Under the pieces are notes generated by a model. That model was not told the DNA's origin, searched no databases, and was given only the letters and a program-made list of their open reading frames with translations. A DNA stretch of 9,222 nt from Candidatus Melainabacteria bacterium (GTDB lineage Bacteria; Cyanobacteriota; Vampirovibrionia; 2-02-FULL-35-15): assembly GCA_023250175.1 (NCBI GenBank), contig JAHFBD010000079.1, positions 1-9,222 of the forward strand. The letters are read 5' to 3'. Below are positions 1 through 6,059 of this stretch, piece by piece; positions within the stretch are counted from its first letter, which is position 1; every line of letters starts with the position of its first letter. The position numbers and the translations under genes are program-made.

Positions 1-801
1 TTCATGTTCATAGGAAGAATCTTTTAATTTAGTTATAGTTTCTTTAACTGCTCCGCTTAGATGTAATGAGGTTTCACTAAACCACTTATTAAAATTAACT
101 CTAAACGATGATAGTAGATCACCTTGAGATTTTAAAATAATATCCTTTACTCTTTGCCCAAGACTATCTATAGTTATATTTTCTATCTTTTCAGCCAGGG
201 CTTTTTTTACATATGGCAAAACCAATTCTTCAGGGTAAAACTCTTCTTTCCACTCAACAGTTTCCCCACTTAATTTTTTATAAATAGCCCATACTGTCTG
301 TGAAAGTTTTGCTATCTGTTCACCATAATCATTAATATAGAACTCACTTTGAACATCATGTCCACTAGCCTCCAAAAGATTCACCAAGCAACTTCCTATA
401 GCAGCTTGCCTGCCATGTCCTATGTGTAAATCCCCAGTAGGGTTGGCTGAAACATACTCAACTAAAATCTTTTCTTTTGTTTTAGGTAAACCAAATCCAA
501 ACAGTGGTTGAATAAATACTTCACTTAATGATTCAGCCAGTGCAGAATCACTAATTACAATGTTTATAAATCCTGGTTTTGCTACTTCTAACTTTGAGAT
601 TAAATTAGAAGAAGTGATTTTCTCTTTTATTTCATTTGCAATGTCTAAAGGATTTCTTTTTTGTTCTTTTGCAAGTAACATTGCAATGTTTGTAGCAACG
701 TCCCCATGTTCTTTTGTTTTTGTGCGTTCTATTCCAATCTCACAAAGAGAACCATTAAGAACTTTTTTGATTTCAGATTTAATTTTTTCTTTGTACGACA
801 T
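1..801 (-). CDS. argS: Arginyl-tRNA synthetase, N-terminal 267 residues (partial at left edge)
   Basis: This class I aminoacyl-tRNA synthetase charges tRNA-Arg with arginine in the cytoplasm, using ATP. The visible 267 codons are open to position 1 with no stop. Residues 1-90 or so match the N-terminal tRNA-binding domain of bacterial ArgS (with the typical H-G-D-V-A-T-N near residue 35). The catalytic core follows: E-Y-V-S-A-N-P-T-G-D-L, then the HIGH signature at residues 126-129 (bases 415-426), then G-R-Q-A-A-I-G and F-Y-I-N-D-Y-G, all diagnostic of ArgS. The KMSKS-type loop and the DALR anticodon-binding domain lie outside the window. The start at 799-801 is firm because the codon directly before it in frame is TAA. 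The first 23 bases overlap the 3' end of the upstream DUF4127 gene, so the two are probably co-transcribed and translationally coupled. No clear Shine-Dalgarno site precedes the start; a GAGA lies about 11 bases upstream. Confidence 0.96.
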   Translation of the reverse strand, partial: MSYKEKIKSEIKKVLNGSLCEIGIERTKTKEHGDVATNIAMLLAKEQKRNPLDIANEIKEKITSSNLISKLEVAKPGFINIVISDSALAESLSEVFIQPLFGFGLPKTKEKILVEYVSANPTGDLHIGHGRQAAIGSCLVNLLEASGHDVQSEFYINDYGEQIAKLSQTVWAIYKKLSGETVEWKEEFYPEELVLPYVKKALAEKIENITIDSLGQRVKDIILKSQGDLLSSFRVNFNKWFSETSLHLSGAVKETITKLKDSSYEHE

Positions 802-2266
802 TTATATCAATCTCTACTTCAAAAGATCGTTTCCAGGGTAATGTACATTTTACACTTATATTGTCCAAGTCTAAGATTTTGGAAAAATCTTTAACAAAAG
901 GCTTTATTCTATTATTGGTTTCTTCTTCTTTAATTTTTGGATGACGTATCTGGGTTTGGTAAGCATAATCATCCAAGAATCTCGCGAGTAAGCACTTTTT
1001 AAACTCTTCATGGTTAAACCTGTTTTTCTTTTCTGCAAGCCATCTGTTTATTCCTATGGCTAGCACAGAGCCTGTACTATTTGACGTGGTATTCCATCCA
1101 GAATATCCATAACAATTTTGCCAATTAATGTTTGCATTTAATAAGCTTTCAATTAACAGCGGATCTGCTCCGTTTGCATAAGCAAGATCTAATATTATAA
1201 AAGGCTTATTTATACTTTTTAAAAATTCAATAAACTTGACAACATTATTTTTTGTGTTGTCAGGTATATTTTTAAAAATATGATCTCCTTGAACTGAATC
1301 AGCACAATGTACACAAAGTACAATGTCTTCTTTAGTAAGCTCTACATTGTTTAACTCCAGGGTTTCTATTTGATTTAAAATGCTTTTATGTATTGAGTCT
1401 GATTCATACCTTGAGATCTGATCTTTCCCAGTATTACTATTAAAATATATAGATAATAATGGTTTTTCTGTTGATTGTTCTAAAACAGCTTTTGTAAGTA
1501 AAACTAAAGGTATTTCATCAGTACCTGAAATTACTTTTGCTAAGTGAGAAAACCTATGTTTATTGATTTGATCTTTTAAATATTCTGCTTCTATAACGTT
1601 CATTCCATATTTGGCAGAATCATCACATGAAAAAATTAAATACTTAAAATAATTATTATGTAGTAATTCAAGCCACAACATGTTAATAGAAAAGTTTTTA
1701 TCTCTGTGAGATTTATAATCTACTAAAACATCAACAGGTAATCTTTTACTACTTTGGTACCATTCTTCTATAAGCTCTTCATTAGATAAATCCCCTTTTA
1801 TACCTCTTCCTACTTTATGCATTAATTCTGACCACTTGAATATTGTTTCTCCGTAATCTTTCCAATAATCTTTTTCCTCATCTGAGTTATTGTAGTTTGG
1901 GATTCGCATGATTGAAGAAAATCCATATATTGTTATCGGGGTTTGTTGTGATAAGCCCTCACAATCGCTCCTCAATAAATCAACATGCGATCTCAGTTCT
2001 TCTAAGCTATAGGTATGCTTTCTGCTTTGTACCAGTCCTCCATAAACCCAGTTATCTAGTGAAATTATAAGAGTACTGATATCCAATAATTCTTTTAACC
2101 ACTTTTTTAAGTAGCAAAGATCTGCCTCAGTTATTAAATCTCCCAAATATTTTCTTTCTGGCAAAATAAGACTAATACCTGAAAAATTAGCAATTTGTTT
2201 TGGAAGTAAATAAGAGACAGGGCGATTATCAAGTGGTAGAAGTGCAATTGAATTTGTGTTTGACAT
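779..2266 (-). CDS. DUF4127 family protein, function unknown
   Basis: A 495-residue protein recognised as DUF4127 from a series of conserved segments. These are L-P-L-D-N-R-P at residues 10-16, P-E-R-K-Y-L-G-D near 36-43, S-L-D-N-W-V-Y-G-G-L with a following S-R near 70-82, an I-M-R-I-P segment, C-D-D-S-A-K-Y-G in the middle, and the C-terminal A-Y-A-N-G-A-D-P followed by G-Y-S-G-W-N-T-T-S-N-S-T-G starting at residue 387. The length of about 500 residues is normal for the family, so the gene looks intact. There is no signal peptide or membrane segment, so a cytoplasmic location is inferred. The biochemical role of the family is not established to my knowledge, and the conserved Asp/Asn/Arg residues only suggest a possible enzyme. 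It is the first gene of a minus-strand pair with argS, which it overlaps by 23 bases. The start is chosen because the L-P-L-D-x-R-P motif normally lies within the first 15 or so residues, and a -10-like box sits just upstream. Confidence 0.9.
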   Translation of the reverse strand: MSNTNSIALLPLDNRPVSYLLPKQIANFSGISLILPERKYLGDLITEADLCYLKKWLKELLDISTLIISLDNWVYGGLVQSRKHTYSLEELRSHVDLLRSDCEGLSQQTPITIYGFSSIMRIPNYNNSDEEKDYWKDYGETIFKWSELMHKVGRGIKGDLSNEELIEEWYQSSKRLPVDVLVDYKSHRDKNFSINMLWLELLHNNYFKYLIFSCDDSAKYGMNVIEAEYLKDQINKHRFSHLAKVISGTDEIPLVLLTKAVLEQSTEKPLLSIYFNSNTGKDQISRYESDSIHKSILNQIETLELNNVELTKEDIVLCVHCADSVQGDHIFKNIPDNTKNNVVKFIEFLKSINKPFIILDLAYANGADPLLIESLLNANINWQNCYGYSGWNTTSNSTGSVLAIGINRWLAEKKNRFNHEEFKKCLLARFLDDYAYQTQIRHPKIKEEETNNRIKPFVKDFSKILDLDNISVKCTLPWKRSFEVEIDINVVQRKN

Positions 2267-2272
2267 ATCGTT

Positions 2273-2278
2273 ATTTTA
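2273..2278 (-). promoter_or_regulatory. Candidate -10 box for the DUF4127-argS operon, probably leaderless
   Basis: On the minus strand the hexamer TAAAAT lies exactly 6 bases before the ATG at 2266; an overlapping TATAAA lies 8 bases before it. This spacing would place transcription initiation at or beside the A of the start codon. No purine-rich ribosome binding site is present between the box and the ATG, which agrees with a leaderless message. No convincing -35 element is visible 16-18 bases upstream. AT-rich DNA makes chance hexamers common, so this is a moderate-confidence call supported mainly by the same arrangement at the divergent ftsY gene. Confidence 0.42.
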
Positions 2279-2360
2279 TAACATCTATTAAAACTGGGTC
2301 TGTTAGGAATTCAAAGATGTCATCGGGAAAACAATTTATTCTTAGTTTTTCCTAAATGGC

Positions 2361-2366
2361 TATAAT
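2361..2366 (+). promoter_or_regulatory. Candidate -10 box (TATAAT) for ftsY, probably leaderless
   Basis: A perfect consensus TATAAT ends 7 bases before the ATG at 2374, so the expected transcription start coincides with that start codon. The hexamer lies inside the reading frame if the upstream ATG at 2356 is used, which argues that the true start is 2374. No good -35 hexamer is seen at the usual distance (positions 2338-2343 read attctt). No Shine-Dalgarno site precedes either ATG. Confidence 0.45.
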
Positions 2367-2373
2367 AATACTT

Positions 2374-3306
2374 ATGCCAAACTGGTTAAAAGACAGCATA
2401 TCAAAAATTAAACAAGCTTTGTTTAAAACAAATGAAAGCACTCAGTTATCATTTTCTTTAAAAGAAGATATCCCTTTAGAAATTAATGATGAGTTTTATG
2501 AAAACCTACTTGAAAAGCTAATTAAAGCAGATATCGGTTTTGACTTATCTGAAAAAATCATTGGGGGCTTAAAAAAACAAGTTCAAGGCTCCACAATAAG
2601 AAAAGAAGACTTTCAAACAATTTTTAAGACTGTGGTAAAAGATATTTTAGGCAATAAAATAAATTATGAGTTGGTATTGTTTAATAAGACTAAGCCAAAT
2701 ATTATTTTAATTGTAGGAGTTAATGGTTCTGGTAAAACCACATCAATAGGAAAACTTGCAAATAAACTAAAAAGTGATGGCTTTAAGGTATTAATTGTAG
2801 CCGCTGACACATTTCGTGCTGCTGCACAAGATCAGCTTTCTATTTGGGCAGATAAAGCACAAGTGGAAGTATATGCTCCACCTGAAATTAAAAAACCAGA
2901 TGCTGTAGTATTTAGTGCAATTGAAAAAGCAAAAAAAGACAATTATAATTTAGTACTTATTGATACGGCTGGTAGACTTCATTCTCAGGCTAACCTAATG
3001 GATGAATTAAAAAAGATCGACAATGTCATAGAAAAAAATGCCCAGGATTTATTAAAAGAAAAACTAATTGTACTTGATGCTACGATAGGCCAAAATGCTA
3101 TTATGCAAGCTGAATTATTTTCAAAAACAGTAGGATTGACGGGTATTATTCTTGCCAAATTAGATAGCTCGGCTAAAGGTGGTGTTGTTTTAAATATAAT
3201 GGATAAATTAGCTTTACCAGTAAAGCTTATTGGTCTTGGTGAAAAAATGGATGACATTCTGGAATTTAACTTTGATGAATATTTAAAAGGATTAATTGAG
3301 AGTTAA
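2374..3306 (+). CDS. ftsY: Signal recognition particle receptor FtsY (SRP GTPase)
   Basis: FtsY docks the SRP-ribosome-nascent chain complex at the membrane and, with Ffh, hydrolyses GTP to hand the chain to the SecYEG channel. From the start at 2374 the protein has 310 residues. It opens with an amphipathic N-terminal helix (M-P-N-W-L-K-D-S-I-S-K-I-K), which resembles the membrane-targeting start of short FtsY proteins. The helical N domain follows, with A-D-I-G-F-D. The G domain has the P-loop G-V-N-G-S-G-K-T-T at 115-123, D-T-F-R-A-A-A from 145, D-T-A-G-R at 197-201, the G4 motif as A-K-L-D at 261-264 instead of the usual T-K-x-D, then A-K-G-G, and the closing G-L-G-E-K-M-D-D. The long acidic A domain of E. 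coli FtsY is absent, as in many bacteria. An in-frame ATG at 2356 would add six residues (M-A-I-I-I-L), but a TATAAT box falls inside that extension, so 2374 is preferred. The gene is transcribed divergently from the DUF4127-argS pair. Confidence 0.95.
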   Translation: MPNWLKDSISKIKQALFKTNESTQLSFSLKEDIPLEINDEFYENLLEKLIKADIGFDLSEKIIGGLKKQVQGSTIRKEDFQTIFKTVVKDILGNKINYELVLFNKTKPNIILIVGVNGSGKTTSIGKLANKLKSDGFKVLIVAADTFRAAAQDQLSIWADKAQVEVYAPPEIKKPDAVVFSAIEKAKKDNYNLVLIDTAGRLHSQANLMDELKKIDNVIEKNAQDLLKEKLIVLDATIGQNAIMQAELFSKTVGLTGIILAKLDSSAKGGVVLNIMDKLALPVKLIGLGEKMDDILEFNFDEYLKGLIES

Positions 3307-3351
3307 ATAGTTATTAGAGCTTAATTTTGTATTTAGGTATTGGTTTTGTGA

Positions 3352-3380
3352 TTGAACTTAGATTGTTACTGGTTTAGAAT
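3352..3380 (+). promoter_or_regulatory. Sigma70-type promoter for the paralog array
   Basis: A -35 element TTGAAC (3352-3357) is separated by exactly 17 bases from a -10 element TAGAAT (3375-3380). The -10 matches the consensus at 5 of 6 positions and the -35 at 4 of 6. Initiation would be expected near 3387, giving an untranslated leader of about 44 bases before the ATG at 3431. It lies in the 124-base spacer after ftsY and is the best promoter in the window. No terminator-like GC-rich hairpin with a T-run separates ftsY from it, so read-through from ftsY is also possible. Confidence 0.55.
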
Positions 3381-3388
3381 AATCCTAA

Positions 3389-3418
3389 CTTAATAACACT
3401 TTAAATATTTTATTTAAG
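3389..3418 (+). other. Weak AT-rich inverted repeat in the 5' leader of the array
   Basis: CTTAATAA (3389-3396) can pair with TTATTTAAG (3410-3418) as an 8-bp stem with one bulged base and a 13-base loop. The stem lies just downstream of the predicted transcription start, and its 3' arm runs into the purine run AAGAAAG (3416-3422), the only Shine-Dalgarno-like sequence before the ATG at 3431. It could modulate translation, but a stem of almost only A-U pairs is unstable and could be chance. Confidence 0.2.
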
Positions 3419-3430
3419 AAAGTCGTAATT

Positions 3431-6019
3431 ATGGCGGTAAGCAAGATTGGACCATTTGTTGGCTCTTTAATAGTAAGCACTGCTGCTGTTATTGGGGTGC
3501 AAAATACAGTAGCTCAGGAAAAGACTGATCCAATAAAGACTAATAAAAGCACAGAAAAATCTAGTTCTATGGTCTCCCTTTATAGAACAAAACTTAGAGC
3601 AATCTGTGAACTGCCTGAAAATAAATTGCATGAGGCACAAAAAGTACTCAGTGAATTACAAAGTATTCAAGAGAGATCTGGTGGGCTAGGTGCTGCTGAA
3701 GGTGATGTAATGCGTGCCTCATTACCATACTGTAAAAAGGTTTTAGAAAAGAATTTGGAATTACTGACAAACAATGATCGTAAAAAACAAACTATTGCGA
3801 GCAACAATTTGATTGCATTAAGTAAGCTATTTAGCTGGTCTCGAAGTTTTGACTATCAAAGACAAATGGATACAAAAGAGAAATGCTTAGCCTTTATAAA
3901 AGAGGTTGTAGAAAAAACAAATGATGGAGTAATTGACTCTGAACAACTTGAAGCATTAATAAAATCTAGTCAGGCTTTATTAAGCCTTTCATGGACCTCA
4001 TTTCCTGATCAAAATCCTGATGAAGTTGTATTAGAGTGTAATAAAACATATGCAAGGTGGTTAATAAAACAAGTTGATAACTCAATTAAAAATAAATCTA
4101 AGCAAAATCAAAAAGTTTTAGAAACTGTAATTAGAAAAGAAATGTCTAATTTTAATAGAATACATCCGTTTTCAAGAGGAGAATTATTAAAATCATTGAC
4201 AGAAAAATACACTGAACTTCTGAGTCATAACAAGACAGAACCAGCATTTTTATATGATGCGATTTCTAATTTTACTTATTTGCAGGATGCCATTCGTCAT
4301 TATGATCCTGAGACAACTATTAAAAGTAAAGAGGAACTTAAAAATAGCTCAGTATCGTTGTTTTATGCTGTTTGCTCTGGTATAGAAAATCTTCCAGAAT
4401 CAAAAGAGAAACAAGTTTTAAGAACTAAATTGTTAGAAACACCAGCCTTTTTTGTCCACTATAAAAATGAAAAAAAATTAAACGAGTGTATAGAGTACTT
4501 GTCTAATATTATTTGTAAAAAAGAAAATACTAATCCAGAAGAGTTTATGATAGTTATTAGATCATTGCTGAATCTAAATTATAAAGATAACTGGGGGGAT
4601 ATAACACCATCTACAAACTGGAGTCCTTATTTGCTGCATCATTTTATGGCAAATAATATTAATTATTTTGAAGAAAACACTTTGAAAATCATTGATGCTT
4701 ATAAGAAGACAAATCAAAAAGAGTTAAAAAATAAATTAAAAAATGAAATTATAGAATTATATATGTTTTACTATAAAGTTCCTGTAGCGGGAGAGCGCGT
4801 GTGGAGTATTACAGGTGGATATAAATGCAGCGGTAGCATAAATATTAGTCCACCAGAGTTAAAGTCAGTATACACAAAGACTCATGAGTCTATTATTCAA
4901 AAAGTAGGAGAGCCATTATTTCAAATTATTCTCTCTGACTTGGAGAATTGGACCGGATTTATGCAAGAGCTACATCGATTACATAGTAACTCAGGAATTA
5001 ATAGTGGGCTTATACCAGATACTTCAAAAATAACAAGCCTTGTAAAGGATCAGTTTGTTAAAAGCGAATCACGCAAGGATCTTCAAAAGTTAGGAAAAGC
5101 CATATCTCTAGGGACATTATGGTCAACAAATGTAGATATAAAAACAAATGTAAAAAAAGAATATAATTTCTTTCGTGGCTTGTCTGATATCTCTTTTAAA
5201 ATAGGGTTGAAAGAAAATGACTTATCTTATTTTCACAAGCTTACATTTGACTTAATTAAGATTTTAGATGGTGGTGATAGAGAGTTTTATAAAATATATT
5301 TGCCAAACTGTAAATTTGAAATTGATAAAGATGGAAAAATTAATAGTAATGATTTAAATGCATTGTGGAAACTTAGAAAAAAAGCCTTCCTTACCCTTGC
5401 TTATTCAGCCAGTGATTATTCAGAGTATTTGCCCTCTCATTTAGCAAAGGTACATAGGAATGCAATAGTAGATTTACTTGAAAAAAGATTTGAAAAATAT
5501 GACAGACCTGAGTCTTTAGTTAAGACATGGGGAGAACAAACAGCTGCTCTAGTCCATGTTTACTCGAATACAAAGGATACCCTTGATGAAAGTAATATTT
5601 ATGTTAGTTCAAAGCTTAGTTTCTTAAAAGGACAATTATTTGATGGTATTACAAAAACATATGATATAGAAGGAGAAAAGAAAACATATATAACAATCCC
5701 GCTTTTTAACCGTATTATAGAAAATGAGTTTATAAAATTAAATCCAGCTGAAAACAGAAAGATTTTATATGACATCGGAAAAGGACCAAGAAGTGGTGAA
5801 GAGTTAAGAGAGGCTCTGTTTAAAGAAGCACCACAATTACAAGGAAAATATATTGAAATGCGAAAACAATTTGCATTGTCGCTTTTAACATCACTTTCAG
5901 AGCAAGGTACATTTTATGTAAATGATGGAGTAGGTTATTTACGACAATTAGGATTTAGAGATTATGAAATTAGAAATATAACAGAAGCATTATTAGACAG
6001 TCGGGAGATTAAAAAATAA
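3431..6019 (+). CDS. Large predicted secreted protein, tandem paralog copy 1 (family unknown)
   Basis: An 862-residue protein that I do not recognise. It begins with a signal peptide: a lysine at residue 5, a hydrophobic core (I6-V23, containing G-S-L-I-V-S-T-A-A-V), and a likely cleavage after T-V-A at residue 28. The mature chain is rich in Lys, Glu, Asn and Leu and appears almost wholly helical, with no further membrane segment. Blocks shared with the next two genes are an N-terminal block around residues 50-175 (kept in copy 3, missing in copy 2), an A-L-L-S-L-S block at 182-187, an N-Y-F-E segment in the middle, and a strongly conserved C-terminal module from about residue 555 to the end. 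That module contains F-H-K-L at 601-604, an I-L-D-G, T-W-G-E-Q at 699-703, and the best-conserved stretch from residue 734. An EF-hand-like loop lies at 630-641. No catalytic motif such as HEXXH or a Ser/Cys protease signature is visible. It is the first gene of a tight operon, with the next start 2 bases after its stop. Export to the periplasm or outside is inferred from the signal peptide only. Confidence 0.85.
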   Translation: MAVSKIGPFVGSLIVSTAAVIGVQNTVAQEKTDPIKTNKSTEKSSSMVSLYRTKLRAICELPENKLHEAQKVLSELQSIQERSGGLGAAEGDVMRASLPYCKKVLEKNLELLTNNDRKKQTIASNNLIALSKLFSWSRSFDYQRQMDTKEKCLAFIKEVVEKTNDGVIDSEQLEALIKSSQALLSLSWTSFPDQNPDEVVLECNKTYARWLIKQVDNSIKNKSKQNQKVLETVIRKEMSNFNRIHPFSRGELLKSLTEKYTELLSHNKTEPAFLYDAISNFTYLQDAIRHYDPETTIKSKEELKNSSVSLFYAVCSGIENLPESKEKQVLRTKLLETPAFFVHYKNEKKLNECIEYLSNIICKKENTNPEEFMIVIRSLLNLNYKDNWGDITPSTNWSPYLLHHFMANNINYFEENTLKIIDAYKKTNQKELKNKLKNEIIELYMFYYKVPVAGERVWSITGGYKCSGSINISPPELKSVYTKTHESIIQKVGEPLFQIILSDLENWTGFMQELHRLHSNSGINSGLIPDTSKITSLVKDQFVKSESRKDLQKLGKAISLGTLWSTNVDIKTNVKKEYNFFRGLSDISFKIGLKENDLSYFHKLTFDLIKILDGGDREFYKIYLPNCKFEIDKDGKINSNDLNALWKLRKKAFLTLAYSASDYSEYLPSHLAKVHRNAIVDLLEKRFEKYDRPESLVKTWGEQTAALVHVYSNTKDTLDESNIYVSSKLSFLKGQLFDGITKTYDIEGEKKTYITIPLFNRIIENEFIKLNPAENRKILYDIGKGPRSGEELREALFKEAPQLQGKYIEMRKQFALSLLTSLSEQGTFYVNDGVGYLRQLGFRDYEIRNITEALLDSREIKK
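5318..5353 (+). other. EF-hand-like calcium-binding loop coding segment in copy 1
   Basis: Residues 630-641 of copy 1 read E-I-D-K-D-G-K-I-N-S-N-D. Against the canonical 12-residue EF-hand loop (D-x-D-x-D-G-x-I-x-x-x-E), positions 3, 5, 6 and 8 match exactly; position 1 is Glu instead of Asp and position 12 is Asp instead of Glu. It is followed by a helix with L-N-A-L-W-K-L-R-K, as expected of an exiting helix. The equivalent in copy 2 (residues 562-573, bases 7705-7740) reads D-I-G-N-G-G-K-L-T-Q-E-D and has lost the Asp ligands at positions 3 and 5. Calcium binding is an inference from the motif. Confidence 0.45.
5630..5773 (+). repeat. Conserved C-terminal module core, copy in gene 1 (pairs with 8005-8148)
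   Basis: These 144 bases (48 codons, residues 734-781 of copy 1) align without gaps to 8005-8148 in copy 2. By hand count 13 bases differ, giving about 91% identity; 10 of the changed codons are synonymous and 3 change the residue (Thr/Ala, Ile/Val, Ala/Thr). The encoded segment runs from G-Q-L-F-D-G-I to K-I-L-Y-D. It is the most conserved coding stretch between the two genes and marks either strong selection on this part or past gene conversion. Confidence 0.85.
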
Positions 6020-6059
6020 ATATGAAAACAAGTCCAATTATAGGATCACTTATGTTAAG
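6016..6059 (+). repeat. Gene junction and signal-peptide repeat, first copy (pairs with 8391-8434)
   Basis: This 44-base segment spans the stop of copy 1, the 2-base spacer, and the first codons of copy 2. It matches 8391-8434 at the copy 2/copy 3 junction with only 2 mismatches. The shared junction shows that the stop-at-ATG arrangement was duplicated together with the coding sequence, so the duplication unit was a whole gene placed head to tail. Confidence 0.85.

Noticed and set aside
560..894. Two plus-strand open frames of 93 and 62 codons opposite argS and the end of DUF4127
   Set aside because: They lie antisense to clearly conserved argS and DUF4127 coding sequence, are Phe-rich as expected for the reverse of Lys-rich genes, and have no support of their own.
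2985..3257. Minus-strand open frame of 90 codons inside ftsY
   Set aside because: It is wholly antisense to the conserved GTPase domain of FtsY; no ribosome binding site or homology is apparent.
3307..3345. Possible rho-independent terminator after ftsY (ATTA..AGCT..TAAT followed by TTTTG)
   Set aside because: The stem is very short, has a bulge, is AT-rich and lacks a proper T-run, so it would not be a convincing intrinsic terminator.
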